A DNA stretch of 64,000 bases from Gemmatimonadota bacterium (GCA_028287305.1 JAQBPX010000019.1:62001-126000); one strand, 5' to 3'; positions 34,062-43,480 are shown, numbered from the stretch's first letter. Notes: a model not told the origin generated them from the letters alone. Made by a program: numbers and translations.

Positions 34062-34990
34062 GCGCGCGCGTACGCCTGGAGGTGCAGTGCGAGCGGCGAG
34101 TGCACGCCGCCGGGCAGGAGCGAAGCCGCGCGCCACACGCCCAGTCGCGCCATTCGGTCGATTGCCGCGCGCACCCCAGTTCCGGGAATGATCTCGGGCG
34201 CGGCGACGTCCACTTCCACGCGCTGGTAGCCCGCCTCGCGCAGCGCGCGCGCGAGCGAGCCCGGGCTGAAGTGGTTCACGTGCACCAGGTTGTCCGCGAT
34301 CGTTGCGCGGTACCCGCTCCGCAACCTGGCGCGCAGTGCTTCCTTGTCGCGCTGCCGCTTTCCGTTGGGCACCTTCACCGCCAGGACGCCGCCGGGGGCC
34401 AGCAGGGCGCGCAGGGCGCGCAAGACCGGCACGGGATCGGGGATGTGCTCGAGCACGTCCACCAGCGTGATCGCGTCGTAGCGGGCACCGCGCGCCGCCA
34501 TCACCGCAGCATCCTCGCGGTGCACCACCAGTCCGGTCCGCGCCGCGGCGAACGCCGCCGTCTTCGGGTTGAGCTCGACTCCTTCCGCCTGCCACCCGTG
34601 CTGCGCCGCAAGGTGGATCAGGCGCCCGACATGCGCGCCGACGTCCAGCAGCACCCGGCCCTGCGTGCGGCGCGCGAGGCCAACCAGCACGTCGAGGAAG
34701 ATGCGATCCTTGTAGCCGAGCTCGAACTCGTCCACCACCCATGCATCGCTCCAGCGCTGGTCGTACATGCGCGAGAAGAAGTCGGGGAGCGTGGGCAGTG
34801 CGGCCGGTTGCGCGAATCCGCACACCGCGCACTCGACGATGGGCACCGTGGCGCCGGTGTAGCCGTCGAGCGCGGGATCCTGCTCGCGATAAAGCGAGAA
34901 CTCGAAGATCGCGGTGGTCACCGTCCGCAGCGAACGGCTGCCGCACACCCAGCAGGCATCCACCGCGCGGAACATGGCGGGCGCGCTCAC
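34058..34990 (-). CDS. SAM-dependent methyltransferase with N-terminal zinc-ribbon-like Cys pairs
   Basis: A 310-residue protein with two Cys pairs in the first 65 residues (CWVCGS and CAVCGF) that could bind zinc, then a class I domain: LLDVGAHVGRLIHLA, GVELNP, LVDVLEHIPDP and LLAPGGVLAVKVPNGK. This layout is known from sugar C-methyltransferases and related polysaccharide enzymes, so it may methylate a nucleotide-linked or lipid-linked sugar. The GTG at 34990 gives the four-base overlap seen throughout the operon; ATG 34975 is an alternative five codons later. Confidence 0.87.
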   Translation of the reverse strand: MSAPAMFRAVDACWVCGSRSLRTVTTAIFEFSLYREQDPALDGYTGATVPIVECAVCGFAQPAALPTLPDFFSRMYDQRWSDAWVVDEFELGYKDRIFLDVLVGLARRTQGRVLLDVGAHVGRLIHLAAQHGWQAEGVELNPKTAAFAAARTGLVVHREDAAVMAARGARYDAITLVDVLEHIPDPVPVLRALRALLAPGGVLAVKVPNGKRQRDKEALRARLRSGYRATIADNLVHVNHFSPGSLARALREAGYQRVEVDVAAPEIIPGTGVRAAIDRMARLGVWRAASLLPGGVHSPLALHLQAYARA

Positions 34991-36111
34991 GAGACGTGTG
35001 CCTCGGCCAGCTCCACGATCTGCCGCGACATGGCGTCCCAGCTCCATTGCGCGAGCGTGGCGCCGATCTCTCGCGCGCCTGCCGCGTGCGCCTCGCGCGA
35101 CGAACTCCACTCGAGGATGCGCACCAGCAGCTCGTTGGCGTCCTCCGCCGACTGGAGGCGCAGCATGCCCGCTCCCGCTCCGCGCTCGGCGATTCCCGAC
35201 TGCGCGCTGACGATCGCCGGAATGCCGCAGCAGAGCGCCTCCTGCACGGCGAGGCCGTAGGCCTCGTAGCGGGAAGGGGCGACGATGGCGTCCGACGCCG
35301 CGAGCAGCTCCCGGATGTCCTGCCGGAAGCCGAGGAACTGGATGCTTCGTCCCAGTCCCGCCGCCGCGGCGCGCGCGCGCCACGAGTCCAGCTCGGCTCC
35401 TGCACCCGCCACGAGCAGCGTGCCGCGCCATCCTTCCCGCTGCAGCGACTGCCATGCCGAATACAGCGTGTCGAATCCCTTGCGGCGGTCACCGAGCGCG
35501 CCGATGAAGATCATCACCGGCTCGCTGCCGCTGATGCCAAGCCGCGCGCGCGCCGACGCGCGCTCCGTGGCGGACGGGATCCGGAAGCGGCTCGCATCGG
35601 TTCCGTAGTACACGCGGTGGACGCGCTCGGGCGCGACGCCCAGTCGCTCGATCGCGTCGGCGCGCGTGCGCTCCGAGTTCGCGATCACGAGCGTCGCCGC
35701 GCGCGCCGCGCGCGCCTCGTCGTCGCGATCGCGCTGGTGGAGCATGGCGCCCAGCACCCGGCGGATGCCGCGCGTGCCGAGCGGGGCGTGCACGGCGTGC
35801 ACGTAATGCAGCCAGTTCACCTGGCCCACACAGTTGCCGCCGTTCACCACGCTCACGCCACCGCGGCGGCGCATGACGCCAGCCCAGTAGCGCCCCTCTC
35901 GCGCCAGCAGCGGGGCGCCGAGCATGTGCGATCCAAGCGGGCGATGCACCCGGTGCACGGTGACGCCCCCCGCCAGGCTCGCCGCAATCCGGTGCGCCAC
36001 CACGTGCACCTCCCGCGACTGGCGCCTCAGGAAGTCGGCCAGCGCGTAGTTGGCCGCGTCCATTCCTCCCGTGGTCACGAAATCGCCGGCGACGATGGTG
36101 AATGGCCTCAT
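34987..36111 (-). CDS. family 4 glycosyltransferase
   Basis: A 374-residue GT-B enzyme: TIVAGDFVTTGGMDAANYALA at the acceptor side, NGGNCVGQVNWLHYVHAVH in the middle of the N-domain, MIFIGALGDRRKGFDTLYSA opening the C-domain and the E-x7-E motif in SRYEAYGLAVQEALCCG. The start at 36111 overlaps the polymerase stop by four bases. Its position next to the polymerase-like gene is common in capsule and O-antigen operons. Confidence 0.91.
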   Translation of the reverse strand: MRPFTIVAGDFVTTGGMDAANYALADFLRRQSREVHVVAHRIAASLAGGVTVHRVHRPLGSHMLGAPLLAREGRYWAGVMRRRGGVSVVNGGNCVGQVNWLHYVHAVHAPLGTRGIRRVLGAMLHQRDRDDEARAARAATLVIANSERTRADAIERLGVAPERVHRVYYGTDASRFRIPSATERASARARLGISGSEPVMIFIGALGDRRKGFDTLYSAWQSLQREGWRGTLLVAGAGAELDSWRARAAAAGLGRSIQFLGFRQDIRELLAASDAIVAPSRYEAYGLAVQEALCCGIPAIVSAQSGIAERGAGAGMLRLQSAEDANELLVRILEWSSSREAHAAGAREIGATLAQWSWDAMSRQIVELAEAHVS

Positions 36112-37508
36112 GCGACCGCGCCCCATCGCTCGGCTTCCTCGTACGCCTTGGTGCGCCCCACGGCGAACACCACCGCCTGCAGCAGCCAGAACTCCATCCC
36201 CGGCTGCGAGAGGAACACCGGATACGAGAAGGTGAGCGCGAGCGTGCCGACACCGTTGGCGAAGACCATCGTCGCCCAGTACGACAGCGACGCGTCGGCC
36301 CATCGGAAGCGCGCGATCCGCCACGTGATCAGCAGGGTGTAGCAGACCGTCGCCAGGTACGCGAGCATCAGCGGCAGGCCGCCATCGAGGATCCACGCGA
36401 CCCACTGGATCTCCGCCCAGAGCGGCTGCACGCCGCTCGTGGGATCGCCGAAGTAGGCGTTCATCATTCCCCAGCGACCCAGGCCGGCGCCGAGTGGAAA
36501 TTCCGGCAGGTCGCGCGTGAACGCCTCCTCCAGGAAGAAGCCGCGATTCTGGTAGTAGACCTGCCCCGGGTTCGCGTTGGTGAGCGACGACACGCGCTGC
36601 GTCACGTTGCCGCGCGCCATCGACTGCGCGCCGCGAAACCCCCCGACCAGCGCGATCACGAGCACGATGCTGAACCAGCTGAGCCGCTTGAAGTCGCGGC
36701 GCATCACGAGCGTGGCCGACATGGCCACCATGCTCACCACGGTGATGACGAGCAGCGCGCGGACCTGCGAGAGGTAGATGGCCATCATGCCGACCACGAT
36801 GCTGGCCAGCGCGATGAGCATCACGCGCCGCGTGCGGCCGGTGAGCAGGTAGCCCATGCCGAGCAGCACCGCATAGAAGCCGGACCCGGCGGCGCCGCCG
36901 GGCACGTCGGTCAGCCCCATGGGGCGGAACACGCGCTGCCCGAACGCGTTCGTGATCTTGAGCGTCTCCACGTACGAGCGCCCGAGCCCCGCGATCGTGG
37001 AGGAGAGCGGCGCCTGCCACATGCCCGGCACGTAGACCTGCAGCACGCCGAGCATCGCGCCGGCGCCGTGGAAGATCCAGAGGATCAGCAGCATCACGCG
37101 CAGCGTCCGCTCGCTGAGCCACGTGCGCGGCACCCAGAACAGCGGCGCCATCACCGCCAGGTAGAGCAACGCCTGCGCGACCGCGGCCGGCAGCACGTTC
37201 GCGCTGGGGTGGAGGATCTCCAGGAACACGATGATGATCGTGATGATGCCCAGCCGGCTGGCCGGGTGCGCGCCGCCGCGCGTCCTCACCAGTCCCAGCA
37301 TCAGCAATCCGCTGGAGAAGGTGATGATCCGGAACATGATGCGCAGCCCGCCGATCGGGCTGATCAGCGCGAGCTGCGTGAGCACCAGCAGCATGAGGTA
37401 GCCCACCGCCCATGCGTGGGCCTCGCCCCGGCGGCTGCGCACCTTCTCACGGAATGCCGGCGGCGGATTCTCCTCGGGCGCGCGAATGTCCCACGGAGTG
37501 GCGGTCAC
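36108..37508 (-). CDS. O-antigen ligase/polymerase-like membrane protein (Wzy-type)
   Basis: A 466-residue integral membrane protein with about ten to eleven hydrophobic helices and a large external loop (about residues 300-370: RVSSLTNANPGQVYYQNRGF, then PLGAGLGRWGM). This is the topology of Wzy polymerases and WaaL ligases, which join lipid-linked repeats on the periplasmic side. It is the only such protein in the window, so it is the likely polymerase of this locus. No separate Wzx flippase is seen. The GTG at 37508 gives a four-base overlap; an upstream start adds ten residues without a membrane segment. Confidence 0.82.
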   Translation of the reverse strand: MTATPWDIRAPEENPPPAFREKVRSRRGEAHAWAVGYLMLLVLTQLALISPIGGLRIMFRIITFSSGLLMLGLVRTRGGAHPASRLGIITIIIVFLEILHPSANVLPAAVAQALLYLAVMAPLFWVPRTWLSERTLRVMLLILWIFHGAGAMLGVLQVYVPGMWQAPLSSTIAGLGRSYVETLKITNAFGQRVFRPMGLTDVPGGAAGSGFYAVLLGMGYLLTGRTRRVMLIALASIVVGMMAIYLSQVRALLVITVVSMVAMSATLVMRRDFKRLSWFSIVLVIALVGGFRGAQSMARGNVTQRVSSLTNANPGQVYYQNRGFFLEEAFTRDLPEFPLGAGLGRWGMMNAYFGDPTSGVQPLWAEIQWVAWILDGGLPLMLAYLATVCYTLLITWRIARFRWADASLSYWATMVFANGVGTLALTFSYPVFLSQPGMEFWLLQAVVFAVGRTKAYEEAERWGAVA

Positions 37509-38455
37509 CAGGGAACCTCCACCCCGGGCGCAAGCCACAGGGTGTGCGGCCAGCCGTCATCGCGCAGGTCACTCGTCACGGGATGCATCCACGTGGCGAC
37601 GTGCGCCCGCTGCTGCGCCGCGCCCTGGTACGCCACGGCGCGCGTGACTTCCGGCTCGTGGTCGATGGACCATCCCCGATACCCCGCGCCCAGCAGCATC
37701 GCGACCACGTCGCGCATCGCCTGCCCACGCGACGCGAGCGCCCGCGGATGCAGCTCCAGCAGGATGGCGCGGCAGCGCGCGTCCGCGATCGACGCGCTCA
37801 TGCCGGAGAGCGCGTCCAGTTCGCCACCCTCGACGTCCATCTTCAGCAGCGAGACGCGGCCGACGTCGCGCTCCGCCAGCAACCCTTCCAGCGCGCGACC
37901 CTCGACGCGAAACGAGGGGCCGCCGCCCGCGCTGTCGCCGACCACCGACGTTCCACGATTCGACGCGGACTCATCGTAGCCGGCCAGCGTGAAGGAGTCG
38001 TCGGTGGCCGTCGCGGCCAGCTGCATGGCAGTGACCCACGCCAGCCCGTTCCGCTGCACGTTCTCCGACAGCTCGCGGAACATGCGCGGGTCCGGCTCGA
38101 GCGCGAGCACGCGGCCGCGCACTCCCACCATCGACGCGGCCATCAGGGTGAAGTATCCCCAGTTGGCGCCCACGTCCACGAAGGTGTCCCCTTCATGCAA
38201 CAGCAGCCGGGCGAGCGCCGACTCCTGCGGCTCGTATCCGCCCGTCGCGAACACCTCGCGCGCGATCTGGTCGCGCAGGTCGCAGGCAAAGCTGACGCCG
38301 CCGAGCTCTCGCGCATGCGCGAGGAAGGGCGCGCGTGCCGGCAGGAGGTGCATCGCGCGATAGCGTCCCATGGGGAGCCGGCGAATCAGCGCCGCGCTCC
38401 ATTGCATCCAGCGCGGCGGCGGGTCCAGCGCGCGCACTGGGCTGGAAACGCTCAC
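37505..38455 (-). CDS. FkbM-family methyltransferase
   Basis: A 316-residue SAM enzyme with the FkbM pattern: DTFVDVGANWGYFTLMAA (motif I), VLALEPDPRMFRELSENV, LLKMDVEGGELDALSGM and ILLELHPRAL. FkbM-type enzymes O-methylate hydroxyl groups of sugars and polyketides, here probably a repeat-unit sugar. The GTG at 38455 overlaps the upstream TGA (GTGA). It is one of four methyltransferases in the operon, which suggests a methylated and therefore more hydrophobic polymer. Confidence 0.9.
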   Translation of the reverse strand: MSVSSPVRALDPPPRWMQWSAALIRRLPMGRYRAMHLLPARAPFLAHARELGGVSFACDLRDQIAREVFATGGYEPQESALARLLLHEGDTFVDVGANWGYFTLMAASMVGVRGRVLALEPDPRMFRELSENVQRNGLAWVTAMQLAATATDDSFTLAGYDESASNRGTSVVGDSAGGGPSFRVEGRALEGLLAERDVGRVSLLKMDVEGGELDALSGMSASIADARCRAILLELHPRALASRGQAMRDVVAMLLGAGYRGWSIDHEPEVTRAVAYQGAAQQRAHVATWMHPVTSDLRDDGWPHTLWLAPGVEVPW

Positions 38456-39123
38456 GGCGCGCGCCCCATGATGGCGACGTTGTCCGAGCAGGCGCGCGGC
38501 AGCACTCGGCTCACCACGCCAGGCCAGTGCCCACCGGTGAGGGGCATCCGGCCCTCGAGCGAGTGCGCGAACTGGAGCTCGACCAGCCCCGCCTCGCCCA
38601 TCACGCGCCGCAGGTCGATGGGGAGCAGCGCCGTGCGATGCGCGGGCCACGAGCTGTCCTGGAAGGCGTTGAACGCGCCCTTGGTCACCAGCGTGGCGAG
38701 GCTGAGGACACTCTGCTGGTTGGGGGTCGTCACGATCACCAGCCCGCCGGGGCGCACCAGCCGCGCGAGCTCGCGCGTGAACGACCACGGATTCTCGAGA
38801 TGCTCGATGGTCTCCACCGCCACCACCACGTCGGCGCTCGCGGCGGCGATCGGCACGCCGGGCGCGTCGAGATCGTGCTGCACGAACTCGACCTCACCGG
38901 GCAGCGCGTCGTAGCGCACGGCGTCCACGCCGATGCAGCGCGTGAAGTGCCCCTGCACGAAGGGCCACAGCCGCCCGCCTCCGCATCCGACGTCCACCAG
39001 CACGCCGCCGCGCGTGGGCCGCTGCGCAACGAGTCTCGCCACCATGCGATAGATGGCATCCCCGCTCGACCCGAGCGACAGCCGCGCACGCGCCTCGACG
39101 GTCGTCGCCGGCGAGGCGCTCAT
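38452..39123 (-). CDS. class I SAM-dependent methyltransferase
   Basis: A 223-residue Methyltransf_11-like enzyme: VLVDVGCGGGRLWPFV, GVDAV, VVAVETIEHLENPWSF and LVRPGGLVIVTTPNQQSV. It has no extra domains. The start at 39123 overlaps the upstream stop by four bases. The role is inferred from the operon: sugar or lipid-linked intermediate methylation. Confidence 0.88.
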   Translation of the reverse strand: MSASPATTVEARARLSLGSSGDAIYRMVARLVAQRPTRGGVLVDVGCGGGRLWPFVQGHFTRCIGVDAVRYDALPGEVEFVQHDLDAPGVPIAAASADVVVAVETIEHLENPWSFTRELARLVRPGGLVIVTTPNQQSVLSLATLVTKGAFNAFQDSSWPAHRTALLPIDLRRVMGEAGLVELQFAHSLEGRMPLTGGHWPGVVSRVLPRACSDNVAIMGRAP

Positions 39124-40247
39124 GTGTGCGCCGCCGCGCTCGTGACGTAGCGCTCGAGCAGTGAGGAGAGCAGGTCGAGCTGCCGCGCTGGATCGCTCAC
39201 CTCCACCGCGCGGGCGGGCCCCGCGGCACCCAGCGCGCGACGGCGCGGGCGGTCCGTGAGCAGCGCGGTGAGCGCATCGCGCAACTCCATGAGGATGCCG
39301 GGCGCGAACAGCACGCCCGTCTGCGCGTCGAGGATCTCCTGCACGCCGCCCGCTCGAGCCGCCACCACCGCGCGGCCGGCCGCCAGTGCCTCCACGATCG
39401 CGATCCCGAACGGCTCGGGACGCAGGCTCGGGTGGCACACCACGTCGGCTGCCGCGAGCAGGTCCGGCACGTCGTCACGATCCCCGAGGAAGGCGACGCG
39501 GCGCTCGATGCCCAGGTTGCGCGCCAGCTGCCGCAGCTCGAGCTCGTACACGCGCTCCTCCGCGCGCACCGCGCCGCCGGCCAGCCAGCAGCGCCAGGGC
39601 AGGTGTCGCGGCAGCTGCGCCATGGCCTCGAGCAGCATCGAGTGCCCCTTCCACGATTCCATGCGGCCGAGCTGCAGCACCACGAGCTCCGCCTCGGTCG
39701 CGCCGAGCGACTCTCGCACCGTGGCGCGCGCGTCCTCGCGCGGCGGCGCGAGCGTCACGGGGCAATGCACCACCTCTACCGGCACCGCCCCGAACACCGC
39801 GCTCGCCGAGCGCGCGGTGAACACGCTGTTGGCGATCACGAGCGACGGTAGCGTCCGCGCCGCGAGGCGCTCCGTCCAGTGCGAGCCCGTGACGAAGTCG
39901 TGCAGCCAGAACACCAGCGGCAGGTTCGCCTTGCGCACCACCGGCGCGAACAGCGCGTGTGCCCACGCGGAATGACAGATCACGACGTCGGGCGCATCAC
40001 GCGCCAGCAGCTCCGCCAGCGCGCGGCGCGCGCGCAGCACCGACAGTGGGCGCGAGACTCGCACCTCACCCAGCATCGTGGCGGGCACGCCCGCCTCCTC
40101 CAGCTCACGCGAGAGCCGGCCCTCATGGCAGAGCGCGAACCGGGACTCCAGCGCCGGGCACAGTGCCCGCTCGCGCGCCAGCGTCGCCAGCATGCGCTCG
40201 ACGCCGCCGTACATGTTGCCGCTGTACACATGGAGTGCGCGCATCAT
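39120..40247 (-). CDS. family 4 glycosyltransferase
   Basis: A 375-residue GT-B enzyme: HVYSGNMYGGVERMLATL (acceptor loop), FWLHDFVTGSHWTERLA, QLGRMESWKGHSMLLEAM in the C-domain and E-x7-E in RPEPFGIAIVEALAAG. ATGATG at 40247 overlaps the previous stop. It resembles the next gene upstream in length and motif spacing, suggesting an old duplication, though not close identity. Confidence 0.91.
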   Translation of the reverse strand: MMRALHVYSGNMYGGVERMLATLARERALCPALESRFALCHEGRLSRELEEAGVPATMLGEVRVSRPLSVLRARRALAELLARDAPDVVICHSAWAHALFAPVVRKANLPLVFWLHDFVTGSHWTERLAARTLPSLVIANSVFTARSASAVFGAVPVEVVHCPVTLAPPREDARATVRESLGATEAELVVLQLGRMESWKGHSMLLEAMAQLPRHLPWRCWLAGGAVRAEERVYELELRQLARNLGIERRVAFLGDRDDVPDLLAAADVVCHPSLRPEPFGIAIVEALAAGRAVVAARAGGVQEILDAQTGVLFAPGILMELRDALTALLTDRPRRRALGAAGPARAVEVSDPARQLDLLSSLLERYVTSAAAHT

Positions 40248-41479
40248 GCGGCGCGGGCCCGTCGTGCCATGGCCGCCGCGTAGATCGGTTGCCATTCGTG
40301 CGCCAGTCGCGCGCGGTCGAACCGCTCCGTGGCCGAGCGTCGCGCCTCGGCACCGAGGCGCGCGCGCAATGCGGGCTCGCTCGCCAGCCGCGCCATTTGC
40401 GCCGACAGCGAGGCGGCGTCACCCGCCACGTGTGTCAGCGCATCGCATCCATCGCGCACGAGTTCCGCAGCGCCTCCCACCGCGCTCGTGATCACCGCGC
40501 GGCCGCTCGCCATGCCCTCGGCAATCACGAGCCCGAACGGCTCCGGCGCCGTGCTCGCATGCACCACGACGTCGAGCGCTCGCATCGCCTGCTCCGGCGC
40601 GACCACGAAGCCCGTGAAGCCCACGCGATCGGAGATCCCGAGCGAGCTGGCGAGGGCGCGCAGCTCCTCCAGCGAGACCTCGCTCCCCCTCGGCTGGTAG
40701 ATCGCCCCTCCCACCACGTAGGCGCGCACGGGAAGCCCGGCGGGCAGCATCGCGATCGCGCGGAGGAATGTCTCGTGACCCTTGAACCGTCCCGCAGTGG
40801 CCACGAGCCCCACGCGCACCACGCCTGCTGCAGCGGCCGGCAGTGCGCAGAGCGCATCGAGGTCCAGCCGCGGGCCCTCCGGCGTGAAGCGCTGCAGGTC
40901 CACCGCGTTCAACACGACCGCCATCGCGATGCTCGGGCCGAGCGTGGCGCGCGCGTCATCGGCCACGCTTCTCGATACGCCGACAGCCACGTCGCAGCGC
41001 GACGCGAGCGCATGGAGCAGCCGCGCCATCGCCGGCCGTGGGGAGAGGTAGTCGTGAAGCTGCCACACGAGTGCGCTGCGTGGCGGCCTCGCCCAGGAGG
41101 TGAGCACGTGTGTCTTGAGGCCATTGGAATGCACGACGTCCGGCGACAGCCGCCGGAGCAATGCGCGCAGCTGCGACACGTGACGGGCGGTCCCGGCGCT
41201 CGCGCGCACCGCGCGAGCGGCCACGAGTGCCACCGATGAGGCGCTGCGTCCGGCACCGACCAGCGCGGAATCGCCCAGCCGGGCGAGCGAGGCAGGAAAT
41301 GGGAGCGAGTGCACCTCGACTCCGATGCGCCCCGCTTCGGCCGACAGTGCACCGACCCCAGGCGTGACGAGCGAGAGGCGCCATTCCGGCGAGCGGTCAC
41401 GCACGCTCGCCGCGAGGTCGAGCAGGCTGCGCTCGGCCCCACCCACTTCGGCCGAAGCGCTCAGAAAGGTCAGGTGCAC
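40244..41479 (-). CDS. family 4 glycosyltransferase, first gene of the minus-strand polysaccharide operon
   Basis: A 411-residue GT-B enzyme: FLSASAEVGGAERSLLDLA, VVHSNGLKTHVLTSW, GLVATAGRFKGHETFLRAI and the E-x7-E motif in APEPFGLVIAEGMASG. The GTG start (41479) gives the usual short lead before the first strand. About 175 bases separate it from the divergent gene at 41654, where the promoter for this 17-gene operon must lie. Confidence 0.91.
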   Translation of the reverse strand: MHLTFLSASAEVGGAERSLLDLAASVRDRSPEWRLSLVTPGVGALSAEAGRIGVEVHSLPFPASLARLGDSALVGAGRSASSVALVAARAVRASAGTARHVSQLRALLRRLSPDVVHSNGLKTHVLTSWARPPRSALVWQLHDYLSPRPAMARLLHALASRCDVAVGVSRSVADDARATLGPSIAMAVVLNAVDLQRFTPEGPRLDLDALCALPAAAAGVVRVGLVATAGRFKGHETFLRAIAMLPAGLPVRAYVVGGAIYQPRGSEVSLEELRALASSLGISDRVGFTGFVVAPEQAMRALDVVVHASTAPEPFGLVIAEGMASGRAVITSAVGGAAELVRDGCDALTHVAGDAASLSAQMARLASEPALRARLGAEARRSATERFDRARLAHEWQPIYAAAMARRARAA

Positions 41480-41530
41480 GCGAGGGGCTCGGGAGGCGGC
41501 ATGGAGAGGGGGCTCACACCGGGTAAAGAA

Positions 41531-41556
41531 TGACGTTCCAACCAGTTATGCGTCAC
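41531..41556 (+). promoter_or_regulatory. shared motif block between divergent polysaccharide genes
   Basis: TGACGTT (41531-41537), ACCAGTTA (41541-41548) and GCGTCAC (41550-41556) lie in the gap between the divergent starts at 41479 and 41654. All three short words also occur upstream of the initiating transferase (14335-14377), on the same strand. This looks like a common regulator site, but no factor can be named. Confidence 0.4.
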
Positions 41557-41653
41557 TCTAACACGAGGATTGGAGCCGGTGTCAGCAACCGGGCCGGTGC
41601 GGGGCGATTCGTCCCGAATGGTAATTCTGCCCGCCGGTGTGCCTTTACTACTG

Positions 41654-42826
41654 ATGGACGTGCCCGCTCGCCTGCCCCTATCCTTCGACGTGCCCCTCCC
41701 CATCCGCCGATCCCTCCGCCTTTCCCTCGCCGCAGTCCTGCTCATCGCAGGCGGCGGCGCTCGACAGGCCAGCGCCCAGCAGCCGGTTGCGCCACGCGAC
41801 AGCGTGGCCGACAGCCTCAAGGTAGCGCGACCGGCGAGGCCCGATTCCTCGGGATTTTTTCCGCACGACATTCGCCTGGTGAAGGCCTGGATCTTCGGGC
41901 TCTGGGGGCGCGGCCGCCTGCCACAGGACTCGACCTCCGGGTTCGTCGGCCCTGACTCCGCCGCCCTTCGCCTGCGCCGCCTCGCCTCGAACGACACGTC
42001 ATCGGATAACGCCTCGGTGCGCCGCCGGTCGCTGATCGACGCGCTGCGCGACTCCCTGCGCCTTCCGCGTCCGCCCGTGCGCGAGGTGAACACCTCCTCG
42101 CTCGTCGGCACCCCGGGAAGCTCGTTCGGCTCGCCCTCCGCCTTCGGCGCGGGCGCCTGGGACGTCTTCGGCGGGGTCGGCTACCAGCATCGCTCGCGCT
42201 ACACCAAGGTCCAGGACGGCGCCGTGGTCGGCGGATTCGGGCTGTTCGACCCGGAATCCTGGGCTGGCCTCGAGGTGGCCCTGACCTCATTCGCCACTGC
42301 CCGGCACACCTTCGGGTCGGTGGGCAGCGTGAGCCTCAAGGCGCATCACCGATTCTCGCGCTTCACCGAGGTGGCGCTGGGCACGGAGAACGCCGCGAGC
42401 TGGGGCCGCACGGACGGGGGCCGCAGCACCTACCTGGTGGGGAGCCACGTGGTCACCATCCGGCATGGGGAAGGCGTGCGATTCAACGCGATGAGCATGG
42501 CGCTTGGCGTCGGCAACGGCCGCTTCCGCTTCGAGAAGGACGTCTTCACCAATCGGCAGCGGGTGAACGTGTTCGGGAACCTCGGCCTCCGCCTCGTGTC
42601 CGGACTGGCCCTCGCCACCGACTGGACTGGACAGAACCTGAACTCCGGCTTTTCGATCTCTCCACTCAAGGGCGAGGCCTTCGTGGTCAACGCGGGCTTC
42701 GCCGACCTCCTGCACCACTACGCCGGTGACGGGGCACGATTCGTCATCAGCATCGGCTACGGACACAACACGCGCATCGAACGGCGCGTCTTCTCAAAGG
42801 ATGATCGTCATGCCATCACGAAATAG
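41654..42826 (+). CDS. secreted, probably outer-membrane beta-barrel protein
   Basis: A 390-residue protein with a signal peptide (RRSLRLSLAAVLLIAGGG, cleavage after ASA near residue 45). The rest alternates hydrophobic and polar residues in strand-like stretches (GGVGYQHRSRYTKVQDGAVVGGFG, then repeated LEVALTSF, VSLKAHHRF, FVISIGYGH), ending in an aromatic-poor strand. This fits an outer-membrane barrel. Placed between the glycosyltransferase operon and the Wza-like gene, it may take part in polymer secretion or modification at the outer membrane. ATG 41654 is the best start for the signal peptide. Confidence 0.72.
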   Translation: MDVPARLPLSFDVPLPIRRSLRLSLAAVLLIAGGGARQASAQQPVAPRDSVADSLKVARPARPDSSGFFPHDIRLVKAWIFGLWGRGRLPQDSTSGFVGPDSAALRLRRLASNDTSSDNASVRRRSLIDALRDSLRLPRPPVREVNTSSLVGTPGSSFGSPSAFGAGAWDVFGGVGYQHRSRYTKVQDGAVVGGFGLFDPESWAGLEVALTSFATARHTFGSVGSVSLKAHHRFSRFTEVALGTENAASWGRTDGGRSTYLVGSHVVTIRHGEGVRFNAMSMALGVGNGRFRFEKDVFTNRQRVNVFGNLGLRLVSGLALATDWTGQNLNSGFSISPLKGEAFVVNAGFADLLHHYAGDGARFVISIGYGHNTRIERRVFSKDDRHAITK

Positions 42827-43463
42827 CTTCGTCGCTTGCGCACTGCTGCTCGCGCTTGGCGCGAGCGCCGCCGGTGCCCAGGTGTTCAACCAGTCCGACG
42901 TGTCCGGTGGCATCGTCACCGGAAGCGAGATCTGGAGCGGGGGCTACGCGCCGCCGCTCGGCTCGGTGATCCGGATTCCGACGTTCACCACCGGCTCGGC
43001 CGCGCGAAGCTTCTCGCTCAACACGGGGCTGCTGGCCGTGCAGCTCAACTCGGCGACGCTGCGCAACCAGCTCTCGCTGGGCGCCGGCTTCTCGAACGCG
43101 AGCTCGAGCGAGGCGATGATCGTCGCACAGTCCACGCTCTACGACGTGATGACCACCACGGAGGCGGCCGGGACCACGTTGCTCGCCACCGAGCGGCTCT
43201 ATGCGGCGCTGATGCGCGGCAACGACGCACCGAACGCGGCGACCGAGACCCGGAAGCTGGTCGAGGCGCTGCAGGGGATGATCGAGATCGGCAAGACGGT
43301 GAGCCCGCGCTTCTTCAACGTGACCGCCGCCACGCAGCTGCGCTCCGCGAACGCCGCCTACAACGCCCTCATCGACTCGGCCCCCGACTCCTACATCGCG
43401 TCGCCGCCGCCCGAGCTCGTGTTCATTCGCGCCGCGCTGCTGCAGGTCACGCGCAAGGACTGA
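42810..43463 (+). CDS. secreted hypothetical protein of the polysaccharide locus
   Basis: A 217-residue protein with signal peptide MPSRNSFVACALLLALGASA, cut near AGA-Q. The mature part is Ala/Ser/Thr-rich with a helical region (TLLATERLYAALMRGN, then TRKLVEALQGMIEIGK). No domain is recognised. The start is taken at the ATG that begins the signal peptide; an in-frame ATG lies nine bases upstream. It overlaps the 3' end of the barrel gene by 17 bases, so the two are probably translated together. Confidence 0.72.
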   Translation: MPSRNSFVACALLLALGASAAGAQVFNQSDVSGGIVTGSEIWSGGYAPPLGSVIRIPTFTTGSAARSFSLNTGLLAVQLNSATLRNQLSLGAGFSNASSSEAMIVAQSTLYDVMTTTEAAGTTLLATERLYAALMRGNDAPNAATETRKLVEALQGMIEIGKTVSPRFFNVTAATQLRSANAAYNALIDSAPDSYIASPPPELVFIRAALLQVTRKD

Positions 43464-43480
43464 CGCGGGCGACGCACGCG

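Noticed and set aside
34987-37413. An 808-codon frame suggesting a fusion of the polymerase region with a glycosyltransferase
   Set aside because: The N-terminal 430 codons are out of frame with the real membrane protein; the glycosyltransferase starts at 36111 with a normal overlap.
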